Assembly: GCF_900607235.1 (NCBI RefSeq)
Contig: NZ_LR027851.1
Span: 1 to 64,000, forward strand
DNA: 64,000 nucleotides
Direction: 5' to 3'
DNA from: Olivibacter jilunii
GTDB taxonomy: Bacteria; Bacteroidota; Bacteroidia; Sphingobacteriales; Sphingobacteriaceae
In this document: positions 16,329-25,234 of the stretch, piece after piece
Numbering within the stretch: the stretch's first letter is position 1
Layout of the letters: every line of letters begins with the position of its first letter
Translations under genes and position numbers: made by a program
The notes under the pieces: generated by a model
Seen by the model: only the letters and a program-made list of their open reading frames with translations
What the model was told of the DNA's origin: nothing
Database searches by the model: none

Positions 16329-18896
16329 ATGAAGCGACTTTTTCTTTTAATAGGTTTTTGTTTGATAGGAGCGCAAATTGCTTCAGCACAACTTCGAGTA
16401 GGTAATTCGTCTAGGCAAACGGGTGGGTCTGGCTACCTGAATCCAAAGGATTATATTATTGGAGGTGTTACAATAAGTGGTACTAAGTTTTTAGATAACG
16501 ATGTATTATTGACGATTTCGAAACTTTCTGTCGGTGATCGTATTGAAGTACCCGGAGAAGCAACTTCCAACGCAATCAAGAACCTATGGTCGCAAGGGCT
16601 TTTTGATAATATTGAACTTACCATAGACCAGGTTCGGGGTGATACAGTATTTTTTAATATTGACGTGGTAGAACGACCGCGTTTAACGCGTATCGACCTG
16701 GATGGTTTGAGTAAAAGTCAAACAGAGGAGGTTAGAAAGCGACTAAACGAAAATACGGGGAAAATCATTAACGAAAACTTACTGAATACCACCCGAAATA
16801 CGATTAAACGTTACCTTAGGGAAAAGGGCTATTTATATCCTGATATTAACATTTCGCAAGTAAAAGATACAACAGAAGCAAATAACCAAATTCTAAAAGT
16901 CGCAGTTAAGAAAAATAAAAAAGTAAAAGCGAAAGAAATTAACTTCACCGGTAATAAAGAATTTTCCGATGCGAAAATGCATAAATACCTGAAAAAAGTG
17001 AAGCAAAAGAGGTGGTGGCGGTTTTGGGGCCCCGGTAAATTTAACTATGAAAAATATGCTGAGGGTAAAGAGGCGCTTATTTCGAAGATGCGCAGTAAAG
17101 GTTATCGCGATGCAACCATTGTTCGGGATTCTGTTACCCAGTTGAATCGAAAAAATGTTCGCATTGACATTGATGTGTATGAAGGGCCAAAGTATTACTT
17201 TGGTGACATAACCTGGTCGGGTAACGCAAAATATACCGACGAAACACTTAGCAAGATCTTGGGGATAGAAAAGGGAGAGGTATTCAGTGAAGAGAAATTG
17301 AATACCAAATTGTTAGGCCCATCCAAAACAGGAGCCGATGTTTCTGCCTATTATATGGATGATGGTTATTTGACCTTCCAGGTAGATCCTGTGCAGACAA
17401 AAATCTATGGGGATACCATTGATTTGGAAATGCGTATGTATGAAGGACCACAGTATGATGTCAATCGGATTGTGCTAAAAGGAAACGACGTGACAAACGA
17501 TAAAGTGGTTCGGCGTCAATTACAAACGAAACCGGGACAAAAATTCTCCAAGACGAATATCATGCGGGATATCCGTGAAATTGCCACCTTAGGTAATTTT
17601 GACGAATCCAAGACTTCACCGGTGCCGAAGCCAAACCCAGCCGATGGAACGGTCGATATTGAATATACGGTGGCTGAAAAACCTTCCGATCAAGTGGAAT
17701 TGTCTGGAGGTTTCGGAGCGGGACGTATTATCGGTACCTTAGGTTTAACGTTCAATAACTTCTCTACCAAAAATCTATTTAATAAAAAAGCTTGGAAACC
17801 GCTTCCTCGTGGAGACGGGCAAAAGCTAAGCTTGAGAGGCCAAACGAGTGGTAAATCGTATCAATCCTATAGTTTCTCTTTTTCTGAACCTTGGCTAGGG
17901 GGGAAGAAACCGATTTATTTTGGTATAAGTGCCTTTACTTCTATGTCGGCCTATGGCGGTTACGATTATTATACCGGCCGCGAGAACGTTACGGAGAGTA
18001 CCCCCAAAATCCGGATGAACGGTGTAACGGTTAGCTTAGGTAAGCGTTTAAAATGGCCCGACTATTATTTTCAGGTAAACTATTCGTTAAACTTACAACA
18101 ATATAAGTTGCGTAATTACGATGCTTACTTCCTGTTTAGAAATGGTACATCTTATAATATTAACTTAACGCAAGAGATAAGCCGGAACTCGCTGAGCGAT
18201 CCGATTTTCCCTACCTCCGGATCGAATTTGCGCTTCACGGTACAAGCAACGCCTCCTTATTCTTTGTTTAATAACATCAATTACCCTACGGCACCGGATC
18301 ATATCCGTTATCGTTGGGTAGAATATCACAAATGGAAATTTGATTCGCAGTGGTTTCAAACGGTTGTGGGTAAACTGGTATTTAAAGCTCAAGCTCAATT
18401 TGGATTTATTGGCTCTTATAGTAAAGTTACCGGTACCTCGGCCTTTGAGCGCTTTAAGTTAGGGGGAGATGGTATGATGGGCTTCGACTTTCTACAAGGT
18501 TCTGAAGTAGTTGCCATGCGCGGTTATGCCAATGGTTACGTGATACCGGAAACGAAAACAAACAGCCAGGATATTCAAATTGCAAGAAACTCCGGTAGCC
18601 CGATTTATACACGTTATCAGATGGAGTTGCGTTACCCTGTCATGATGAATGAGCAGGCGAAGGTCTTCTTGCTTGGATTCGCTGACGCGGGTAATACCTG
18701 GGATGCCTTTAAAGATTTCAATCCGTTTAAGGTGCGTCGTTCGGTGGGTATAGGGGCGCGCATTTTCCTTCCAATATTTGGTTTATTAGGAATTGATTAT
18801 GGACATGCCTTCGATCCTATACCGGGGGTTGATAGAAGCCAATGGCGCCAACCATTCACGTTCAGCATTATGCAACAGATGGGAGGGTTTAATTAA
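16329..18896 (+). CDS. bamA: Outer membrane protein assembly factor BamA
   Basis: Omp85 protein that folds and inserts outer-membrane barrels. A signal peptide (MKRLFLLIGFCLIGAQIASAQ) is followed by several POTRA repeats (about residues 45-450, e.g. VTISGTKFLDNDVLLTISKL and GDITWSGNAKYTDETL) and the C-terminal 16-strand barrel with the VRR.G.GARIFLPIFG and LLGIDYGHAFD motifs. The 855-aa length fits. Two Skp-type chaperone genes follow, as expected for a biogenesis cluster. TTTACTTTAG at 16301-16310 may be part of its promoter. Confidence 0.97.
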   Translation: MKRLFLLIGFCLIGAQIASAQLRVGNSSRQTGGSGYLNPKDYIIGGVTISGTKFLDNDVLLTISKLSVGDRIEVPGEATSNAIKNLWSQGLFDNIELTIDQVRGDTVFFNIDVVERPRLTRIDLDGLSKSQTEEVRKRLNENTGKIINENLLNTTRNTIKRYLREKGYLYPDINISQVKDTTEANNQILKVAVKKNKKVKAKEINFTGNKEFSDAKMHKYLKKVKQKRWWRFWGPGKFNYEKYAEGKEALISKMRSKGYRDATIVRDSVTQLNRKNVRIDIDVYEGPKYYFGDITWSGNAKYTDETLSKILGIEKGEVFSEEKLNTKLLGPSKTGADVSAYYMDDGYLTFQVDPVQTKIYGDTIDLEMRMYEGPQYDVNRIVLKGNDVTNDKVVRRQLQTKPGQKFSKTNIMRDIREIATLGNFDESKTSPVPKPNPADGTVDIEYTVAEKPSDQVELSGGFGAGRIIGTLGLTFNNFSTKNLFNKKAWKPLPRGDGQKLSLRGQTSGKSYQSYSFSFSEPWLGGKKPIYFGISAFTSMSAYGGYDYYTGRENVTESTPKIRMNGVTVSLGKRLKWPDYYFQVNYSLNLQQYKLRNYDAYFLFRNGTSYNINLTQEISRNSLSDPIFPTSGSNLRFTVQATPPYSLFNNINYPTAPDHIRYRWVEYHKWKFDSQWFQTVVGKLVFKAQAQFGFIGSYSKVTGTSAFERFKLGGDGMMGFDFLQGSEVVAMRGYANGYVIPETKTNSQDIQIARNSGSPIYTRYQMELRYPVMMNEQAKVFLLGFADAGNTWDAFKDFNPFKVRRSVGIGARIFLPIFGLLGIDYGHAFDPIPGVDRSQWRQPFTFSIMQQMGGFN

Positions 18897-19067
18897 TAAT
18901 AGATATAAGACATAAGTGTCTGGACATAAGATAATAATATAGGGTAGCAGAAAAATAACCTGATGTTAGTTCTGATACCTGATGCTTTAGTCTTGATACT
19001 GATATCTTGATGCCAAAAGAATTGCTAAAAAATGTTAAATTTTATATCTAAAATATAGGAATGGTAT

Positions 19068-19075
19068 TATATTTG
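19068..19075 (+). promoter_or_regulatory. Promoter -7 box TATATTTG
   Basis: A perfect TAnnTTTG box about 97 bp before the first OmpH/Skp gene, in a 275-bp spacer. The -33 region is only T-rich. It would give a transcript with a roughly 90-nt leader. Confidence 0.5.
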
Positions 19076-19171
19076 GCATTCATTAAGAAAAGATGAGGTC
19101 TTTCATCCCGATTAGTCAGGTTAAACCTTGGCTGAAAAGTCGAGTCTGAAAGAACATAAAGAAATGATCAT

Positions 19172-19708
19172 ATGAACACTAAAAAAATATTCTTAACGTT
19201 AGCTTTTATATTTATTGCCGGCGCTTCTGCATTCGCTCAACGCTTTGCTTATGTAGATAGTGAATACATATTAAAGCACATTCCGGAATATGTTTCTGCG
19301 CAGAAGCAACTGGAAGATATGTCCGAAAAATGGCAAAAGGAAGTGGATGCTCGATACAGCAGCATAGAAAGAATGTATAAGGCTTATCAACAAGATCAGG
19401 TGATGTTGAGCGATGAGATGAGAAAGAAAAGAGAGGACGAGATTGTGCAGAAGGAACGTGAGACTAAAGAGTTTCAAAAGAAAATTTTTGGCTTTGAAGG
19501 TGATCTGTACAAGGAACGCCTTAAACTAATCAAGCCGATACAAGAGCGTGTTTCCAAAGCCATACAAGCGGTTGCCGAAAGCCAAAATCTAGACGTGGTA
19601 CTCGATAAAGGAAGTGAAGTGACATTCTTGTACTCTAATCCGAGGTTGGATAAAAGCAATGATGTAATCACTCGCTTGGGTTATAAACCGGAGGCACTTG
19701 CAAAATAG
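19172..19708 (+). CDS. OmpH/Skp-family periplasmic chaperone (copy 1)
   Basis: The signal peptide ends at SAFAQ, and the mature part starts RFAYVDSEYILKHIPEY, the Skp/OmpH hallmark. A long coiled coil (about residues 45-130, rich in Lys, Glu, Gln) forms the tentacles. The C-terminal strand region (AVAESQNLDVVLDKGSEVTFLYSNP) closes the trimerisation domain. At 178 aa it holds unfolded outer-membrane proteins for BamA. A second paralogue lies 140 nt downstream. Confidence 0.93.
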   Translation: MNTKKIFLTLAFIFIAGASAFAQRFAYVDSEYILKHIPEYVSAQKQLEDMSEKWQKEVDARYSSIERMYKAYQQDQVMLSDEMRKKREDEIVQKERETKEFQKKIFGFEGDLYKERLKLIKPIQERVSKAIQAVAESQNLDVVLDKGSEVTFLYSNPRLDKSNDVITRLGYKPEALAK

Positions 19709-19848
19709 AGAATACTTGCTTAAAATTGCACCAATTTTCAAATCCGTAGCTGAGCTTTTGCCTACTACGGATTGTGTTGTGTAAAATGTAATTAACTTAA
19801 ACAAAAATTATAGACGGCTCTGTTGAGTCAACAAAATTAAAATTGCGA

Positions 19849-20445
19849 ATGAAACATTTATTTAAGTCGGTTTTAGTAGCTGCAGGATTATTTTTAACAG
19901 TTGGCGCTGTGAGTGCACAACAAAAAATTGGACACGTGAATTCACAGGAGATTTTGCTTCTAATGCCGGAGTACAAAACAGCCAATCAAACATTGGAAAC
20001 TTTTGTAGGTACTAAACGTACTGAGATTCAACAAATGGATGCTGAGCGTCAAAAAAAGATCACAGCATTTATGGACAAGCAAAAAACCAGAAGCGAAGCT
20101 AATAAAGAAACAGTAGATAAAGAATTGCAAACCTTAAGTACAGAAATCCAGCAGATGGAAGGACGTATGGGAGAGGTGCAGCAGAAGGCAGAACAGGAAG
20201 TAGGTGCGAAAAGAGAAGAGGTGTTCCAACCGGTTTTTGAAAAAGCAGAAAAGGCTATTCAAGCGGTGGCAAAGGAAAAAGGTTATGCCTATATTTTAGA
20301 TATTGCACAACAATCTGTTTTATATTTTGAGGGAGGAGATGATATTAGTGCTGCAGTAAAAACGAAGTTAGGAATCGATCCAAATGCGAAACCGGTAGCA
20401 CCGGCAGCCACGACGCCTACTACTACCACTCCAGCAACAAAATAA
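19849..20445 (+). CDS. OmpH/Skp-family periplasmic chaperone (copy 2)
   Basis: A second Skp paralogue: signal peptide MKHLFKSVLVAAGLF ending at VSAQ, then KIGHVNSQEILLLMPEYK and a long coiled coil. It differs from copy 1 by an acidic segment and by a low-complexity Pro/Thr tail (PAATTPTTTTPATK). The frame could begin at the TTG at 19843, but ATG 19849 gives the proper signal peptide. An intrinsic terminator lies 17 bp after the stop. Confidence 0.93.
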   Translation: MKHLFKSVLVAAGLFLTVGAVSAQQKIGHVNSQEILLLMPEYKTANQTLETFVGTKRTEIQQMDAERQKKITAFMDKQKTRSEANKETVDKELQTLSTEIQQMEGRMGEVQQKAEQEVGAKREEVFQPVFEKAEKAIQAVAKEKGYAYILDIAQQSVLYFEGGDDISAAVKTKLGIDPNAKPVAPAATTPTTTTPATK

Positions 20446-20462
20446 GTGATCTAAAGGTAAGG

Positions 20463-20495
20463 AAAACCGTTTCTATTTATAGGAACGGTTTTTTT
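20463..20495 (+). terminator. Intrinsic terminator after the second Skp gene
   Basis: Arms AAAACCGTTTC (20463-20473) and GGAACGGTTTT (20482-20492) form an 11-bp stem with one G-U pair and an 8-nt loop, followed by a T-run to 20495. This ends the envelope biogenesis cluster. Confidence 0.9.
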
Positions 20496-20518
20496 GTTTT
20501 ATGAGGAGGGTGAGAAGA

Positions 20519-20660
20519 GAGGAGTAGGGTGTAAGGAGTAGGGTGTAAGGAGTAGGGTATAAGGTATAGGGTATAAGGTGTAAGGTATAGGGTATAAGGT
20601 TTAAGGTATAGGGTGTAAGGTTTAAGGTTTAAGGTGTAAGTAGTGAGGTATAAGGTGTGA
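20519..20660 (+). repeat. GGTGTAAGG/GGTATAGGG intergenic reiteration
   Basis: About 140 bp made of roughly ten-base variants GTAAGGAGTAGGGT, ATAAGGTATAGGGT, GTAAGGTTTAAGGT and so on. It is not coding. It fills most of the space between the terminator and the hemA promoter. The word family is shared with 2.44 kb and, in complement, with 34.0 kb. Confidence 0.9.
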
Positions 20661-20741
20661 TTAGATGCTGGGCCTCAGAAGCTAAATTCTTGAAATCCCT
20701 ATTATTTAAAAACATTCTAAATAGCTGTGTTTGACAAAGTT

Positions 20742-20775
20742 TTGACACTGTAACAAGCGTATAGATGTACTTTTG
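20742..20775 (+). promoter_or_regulatory. Likely hemA promoter
   Basis: TACTTTTG at 20768-20775 matches TAnnTTTG. TTG at 20742-20744 lies 23 bp upstream, at the long end of the usual spacing. The TTG is part of TTTTGACA, and a second TTTGACA copy lies 11 bp further up (20730-20736). The start codon follows 33 bp after the -7 box. Confidence 0.5.
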
Positions 20776-20808
20776 TCGACAGTATAATATAGAGAGGGTA
20801 AAGAGACC

Positions 20809-22053
20809 TTGGAGCATCTTAAAGTAATAGCATTTACACACAAGCACGTTGACCTAAAAGATTTAGGCAATTTGGTTATTTGTAATGAAGAGCTTGAAAG
20901 CCGATTGATTAACGTCAAAAACAATTTTGACATCGAAGAGATTTTTTACGTAGGCACATGCAATCGGGTTGAATTCGTTTTTCATGGAAAACATACCTTA
21001 ACAAGTGAGTTCGTGAAGAACTTTTTGCGTGGATTGAATTTTTGTGTGCCTGATGAACAATTTGATCAATTTCTTAATCAGGTGACTACTTATGAAGGAC
21101 TGGATGCTTTACATCATTTATTTAGGATGTCCTGTTCTTTGGAGAGTTTAGTTGTCGGAGAAAAGGAAATATTAGCGCAGGTTCGACGAGCTTATGAAAG
21201 ATGTCGTAAAGGGGGATTAACGGGTGATTTTATGCGCTTAATGATGAACAGTTTGGTGAAGACGGCTAAGGAGGTTTATACGCATACCATGATCTCCCGT
21301 AATCCGGTGTCCGTTGTATCATTAGCCTATCGTAAATTAAGAGATCTCAAGTTCACTGATAATCCCCGTATCTTATTAGTAGGCGCAGGTGAAACCAACC
21401 AAAATATCTCAAAATACCTACAAAAACATAAATTTTCAAACTTCGTAGTATTCAACCGTACAATGGATAAAGCGGAACGTTTAGCGAAAGAGTTAAATGG
21501 CCGAGCCTTTCCATTAAGCGAGTTAAGGCACTATAAGGAAGGATTTGATATACTGATTACCTGTACAGGTTCTACAGAACCCGTTATTACATCGTCTATT
21601 TATGCCAGTTTGCTAAATGGGGAGACATCCAAGAAGATAGTCGTTGATTTGGCAATCCCGAACGATGTTTCGGAGGAGGTACTTGCTGAAAACGCAATAC
21701 ACTACATAGAAGTTAGCGGCTTGCAAGCAATTGCGAATAAGAATCTTCAGGAACGTTATAACGAACTTATCCACGCGGAAAGAATTATTGAAAGCAATGT
21801 TGCCGAGTTTTTACCTATTTTAAAACAACGAAAGGTAGAAATAGCCATGCGCCAGGTACCCGAAAGAGTGAAGGAAATAAAATCTTTTGCATTGAATACG
21901 GTATTTGCTAACGAGCTTAATTCCTTGGATGCCAGTTCCAGAGAGGTTTTGGAAAAGGTTATTAACTATATGGAGAAAAAATATATCAGCGGTCCGATGG
22001 TGCTTGCAAAGGAAATATTAATCGCAAAAAGCAAAGAGGCGGCAGAAAATTAG
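20809..22053 (+). CDS. hemA: Glutamyl-tRNA reductase, TTG start
   Basis: First committed enzyme of C5-pathway tetrapyrrole synthesis: glutamyl-tRNA to glutamate semialdehyde with NADPH. The catalytic Cys is in GTCNRVE at residue 51, and the NADPH domain (RILLVGAGETNQNI) and the dimerisation helices are present in 414 aa. The start is TTG at 20809: the in-frame codons back to the stop at 20785 contain no ATG or GTG, and the homologous N-terminus (KVIAFTHKHVDL) begins right after it. The terminator at 22122 separates it from hemCD. Confidence 0.95.
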   Translation: MEHLKVIAFTHKHVDLKDLGNLVICNEELESRLINVKNNFDIEEIFYVGTCNRVEFVFHGKHTLTSEFVKNFLRGLNFCVPDEQFDQFLNQVTTYEGLDALHHLFRMSCSLESLVVGEKEILAQVRRAYERCRKGGLTGDFMRLMMNSLVKTAKEVYTHTMISRNPVSVVSLAYRKLRDLKFTDNPRILLVGAGETNQNISKYLQKHKFSNFVVFNRTMDKAERLAKELNGRAFPLSELRHYKEGFDILITCTGSTEPVITSSIYASLLNGETSKKIVVDLAIPNDVSEEVLAENAIHYIEVSGLQAIANKNLQERYNELIHAERIIESNVAEFLPILKQRKVEIAMRQVPERVKEIKSFALNTVFANELNSLDASSREVLEKVINYMEKKYISGPMVLAKEILIAKSKEAAEN

Positions 22054-22121
22054 AGGGTAGGGTTTCTTTCTACACATTGCTTTTAGCTTATCACATTATT
22101 TTTTTTATTTTTATAGCAATT

Positions 22122-22155
22122 AAAGATGGTTATCTAACAATACACCATCTTTTTT
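22122..22155 (+). terminator. Intrinsic terminator after hemA
   Basis: AAAGATGGT (22122-22130) pairs with ACCATCTTT (22144-22152) over a 13-nt loop, and the T-run continues to 22155. It indicates that hemA is a separate transcription unit from hemCD. Confidence 0.85.
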
Positions 22156-22326
22156 GGCATTTAGTGAAGTGTTTTAGTTGAAGCATCGGACTCTAGCTGC
22201 GCTGAATGGATTCAATGAATAGATAGCGGACGAATAAAGGGAGTATTCCAAGGGCGGAATAAAAGTTGAGTTGGGTAATGAGGGTTAGAAAATGGATTAT
22301 TTACAATTGCAACATATATTATAAAG

Positions 22327-23967
22327 GTGGACAGAACGCTTATTATTGGAACAAGAGGTAGCGATTTGGCTTTGTGGCAAGCTAACCATGTGAAAGATCG
22401 TTTAGCTACAATTGGCGTACAAGCAGAGCTTAAAGTTATTAAAACACAGGGAGATAATATACAGCATCTTCGTTTAGATAAATTAGAAGGCAAGGGTTTT
22501 TTTACGAAAGAATTGGAAGAAGAACTGCTTGCTGAAAAAATCGACATTGCCGTACATTCGCACAAAGATCTTCCTACTGCAAATCCACCCGGATTAAGAA
22601 TTGCAGCGGTATCTGAAAGAGAAGATCCTTCAGAATTATTGATTATTCTGAAAGATTGCGTTGATCTTAAGAAAAGATTATCCGTTAAACATAACGCCAT
22701 TGTTGGCACTTCCTCCAATCGGCGGAAAGCACAGTTGTTGGCTTTCAGACCGGATTTGGAAATCGAAGATTTACGAGGTAATGTAAATACTCGTTTACAA
22801 AAGTTGCGTGATGAAAAATATGATGCTATCATGTTGGCAAAAGCGGGTGTTGAACGTTTGAAATTAGATTTAAGCGAGTTTCATGTGGAAATCATACCTC
22901 CAACGGAAATTATTCCGGCTCCCGCTCAGGGAGTTTTAGCTATTCAAATTCGTGAATCCGATCATACATTGTATGAAGTTTTGCAAAAACTGCATCAAAA
23001 AGATGTGGCTGAAACTATAGGAGTAGAGCGTAAAGTCCTTAACCTTTTTGAAGGAGGATGTCATATGCCATTAGGTTGTTACTGTCGGAAAACTACAACC
23101 GGTTATGAAGTTTGGACTGCAAAAGCTAAAGACGGAGAAAGCTTTCCTACACGTTTATATCTTAAAGCGGAAAGTGCTGCTGGCTTGGCAGAAGAGATTG
23201 TAGAGAAATTTGATCCGGATAGGAAATTGCCAAGTTCCGTTTTTATCACCCGTGAACTTGCTGACACCTCTTTTCTGAAGCGGTCCTTGGAACAACATCA
23301 TATAAAAGTTGAAGGGCGATCGCTCATTAAAATTTTTTCCATTATAAATACCTTGGATCCATATATACTCAAATATGTTCGATGGGTATTTTTTAGTAGT
23401 AAAAATGGAATCGAAAATTTTTTCAAGCTTAAACCGAGACTTAGTAAACATGTGCAATATGCCGTAGTTGGTCGGGGTTCCGAAGAAGCTTTAAGAAGCC
23501 ATGGGATTATACCTGCGTTCACTGGAGAAGCCGAGGGGATTGAAATGGAAAAAGTGGGAGATGCCTTCGCCCAAGTAGCAGCAGGTTCTACAGTACTATT
23601 TCCTCGCGCAAAAGGCTCGCTGCAAACCATTCAAAGTCGGCTAACTGCCGATACGAAGGTTATTGATTTACCGGTTTATGAAACGCGTATTGATGAACAG
23701 GTAGAAGGCTCGGGAGCGGATGTCCTAATCTTTACTAGTCCAACCAATGTTGAAGCCTACTTTAAAGATAACTTGGTAGAGCCGGGGCAGAAAGTGATCA
23801 GTATCGGTAACTCTACAGGAAAAAAGCTCGAGGAGATAGGAGTTCAATACACATTGCCTTTCTCACCTGACGAGCTGGGGTTGGCAGAAGCAGTTTTTGC
23901 ACTGAATTACAGTAAGGGAAAGCCGACGAAAAATGATTCATCAGGAACTGTCACCCCATTGCTATAA
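22327..23967 (+). CDS. hemCD: Fused hydroxymethylbilane synthase / uroporphyrinogen-III synthase, GTG start
   Basis: A two-domain enzyme for consecutive steps, porphobilinogen to hydroxymethylbilane to uroporphyrinogen III. Residues 1-300 are HemC (IGTRGSDLALWQ at the start; dipyrromethane-cofactor Cys245 in GGCHMPLG). Residues from about 305 to 530 are HemD (VFITRELADTSFLKRSL, VFFSSKNGIENFF, IFTSPTNVEAYF). There is no stop or new start between them. The start codon is GTG: the frame from the stop at 22279 contains no ATG before it. Confidence 0.93.
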   Translation: MDRTLIIGTRGSDLALWQANHVKDRLATIGVQAELKVIKTQGDNIQHLRLDKLEGKGFFTKELEEELLAEKIDIAVHSHKDLPTANPPGLRIAAVSEREDPSELLIILKDCVDLKKRLSVKHNAIVGTSSNRRKAQLLAFRPDLEIEDLRGNVNTRLQKLRDEKYDAIMLAKAGVERLKLDLSEFHVEIIPPTEIIPAPAQGVLAIQIRESDHTLYEVLQKLHQKDVAETIGVERKVLNLFEGGCHMPLGCYCRKTTTGYEVWTAKAKDGESFPTRLYLKAESAAGLAEEIVEKFDPDRKLPSSVFITRELADTSFLKRSLEQHHIKVEGRSLIKIFSIINTLDPYILKYVRWVFFSSKNGIENFFKLKPRLSKHVQYAVVGRGSEEALRSHGIIPAFTGEAEGIEMEKVGDAFAQVAAGSTVLFPRAKGSLQTIQSRLTADTKVIDLPVYETRIDEQVEGSGADVLIFTSPTNVEAYFKDNLVEPGQKVISIGNSTGKKLEEIGVQYTLPFSPDELGLAEAVFALNYSKGKPTKNDSSGTVTPLL

Positions 23968-24002
23968 TATGTTTTGCTACTTCAATCGCACATTTTCATG
24001 CT

Positions 24003-24010
24003 TATCTTTG
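24003..24010 (+). promoter_or_regulatory. Promoter -7 box TATCTTTG upstream of hemB
   Basis: A perfect TAnnTTTG box 122 bp before the hemB ATG. The nearest TTG (23974-23976) is 26 bp away, too far for a standard -33. If used, hemB has a long leader of about 115 nt. Confidence 0.4.
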
Positions 24011-24132
24011 TAACAAGAAAAATCTCAAAAGCTTCGTGTACGAGCACCTCCCTTTTTCTTTCGAAAATACCTGGTGTTTAGCTTGTAAAGCTACGAGATT
24101 TGTCTTGAGAGATTAAGATTAAAAAAAAGAAA

Positions 24133-25101
24133 ATGATTTATCGACAACGTAGATTACGTAAAAATCCAATTGTGAGGGAGATGGTGGCAGAAACTCATCT
24201 GTCAAAGGATATGTTTATATATCCTTATTTTATCGTTCCAGGAAATCAAATAAAACATGCCTTGCCCTCCTTACCGGGTATACACCATTTTTCTATTGAT
24301 AAACTGATAGAGGACGTAGCAATTGGATTGAAACTGGGCGTTAATAAAATCATGCTTTTTGGGGTTGGAGAAGAGAAGAGTGCGGATGCACACACGGCTT
24401 ATGATCGCCATGGGCTGGTTCCTAAAGCCATCAGAGCACTTCGAGAAGCTTTTGGTGAAGATCTATATATTGTAACGGATGTCTGTGTATGTTCTTACAC
24501 GACACACGGACACTGTGGGATTTTAGAACATGATTATGTTCAGAATGATGCCACCATCGACGTGTTAACAAAAATGTCACTTGCGCATGCGGAGGCCGGG
24601 GCGGATATGTTAGCTCCTTCCGATATGATGGACGGCAGAATTAGTGCAATCAGAAAGGCACTGGATGAAAATAACCAGGTAAACGTAGCGATTATGTCGC
24701 ATGCAACAAAATTTGCTTCCTCTTATTATGGTCCATTCAGGGAAGCAGCAGATTGTGCTCCAAGCAAAGGAGATCGAAAGGCTTATCAGATGGATTTCAG
24801 AAATCCTAATGAGGCATTAAGAGAAGCCTTTTTAGATGAGCAAGAGGGCGCTGATGTGCTAATGATTAAACCGGCTTTAGCTTATCTGGATGTTATTAGT
24901 AGGATCAAGGATGAAACCACTTTGCCTTTGGCATGCTATAATGTTTCAGGCGAATTTGCAATGGTTAAAGCAGCTGCGCAAAACGGCTGGATAGACGAGC
25001 AAAAAATTGTAATGGAAACCATGTATGCTTTTGCTCGTGCGGGTGCTCGTATAATTACCACTTATCATATTAGAGATATGGTAGAGCAGCAGTGGATTTA
25101 A
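24133..25101 (+). CDS. hemB: Delta-aminolevulinic acid dehydratase (porphobilinogen synthase)
   Basis: Condenses two 5-aminolevulinates into porphobilinogen. The cysteine-rich metal site DVCVCSYTTHGHCG is intact (Cys118, Cys120, Cys128), indicating a zinc-dependent type. The two Schiff-base lysines lie in SHATKFASSYYGPFREA and MIKPALAY. The 322-aa length is normal. It sits between hemCD and hemL, all co-directional. Confidence 0.96.
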   Translation: MIYRQRRLRKNPIVREMVAETHLSKDMFIYPYFIVPGNQIKHALPSLPGIHHFSIDKLIEDVAIGLKLGVNKIMLFGVGEEKSADAHTAYDRHGLVPKAIRALREAFGEDLYIVTDVCVCSYTTHGHCGILEHDYVQNDATIDVLTKMSLAHAEAGADMLAPSDMMDGRISAIRKALDENNQVNVAIMSHATKFASSYYGPFREAADCAPSKGDRKAYQMDFRNPNEALREAFLDEQEGADVLMIKPALAYLDVISRIKDETTLPLACYNVSGEFAMVKAAAQNGWIDEQKIVMETMYAFARAGARIITTYHIRDMVEQQWI

Positions 25102-25107
25102 TGGAAT

Positions 25108-25214
25108 GTTGAGTAGTTAAATAGGGAAGTAGTTAAGTGGTTAAGAATGATGAATACCCCACTTAACGTTTTAACGACTCTACTACTTAACGTCTAGACA
25201 ACTCAACTATTTAA
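25108..25214. repeat. Inverted intergenic words between hemB and hemL
   Basis: GTTGAGTAGTTAAATAG (25108-25124) is mirrored by the complementary words CTACTTAAC and CTCAACTATTTAAC (ending 25214). The centre GTGGTTAAG / CCACTTAAC also pairs. The whole spacer could fold into an imperfect 100-nt hairpin. The words belong to the same family as the repeat at 1-330. Confidence 0.7.
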
Positions 25215-25234
25215 CGTTTCAACAAATAACGAAC

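Noticed and set aside
20730-20788. Sigma-70 style TTGACA / TATAAT promoter for hemA
   Set aside because: TTGACA (20742) and TATAAT (20783) are 35 bp apart, far from 17; the Bacteroidota-type box TACTTTTG fits better.
22212-22832. 206-codon minus-strand frame opposite hemCD
   Set aside because: It is antisense to conserved HemC codons, Ser/Cys-rich and without domain features; a shadow frame.
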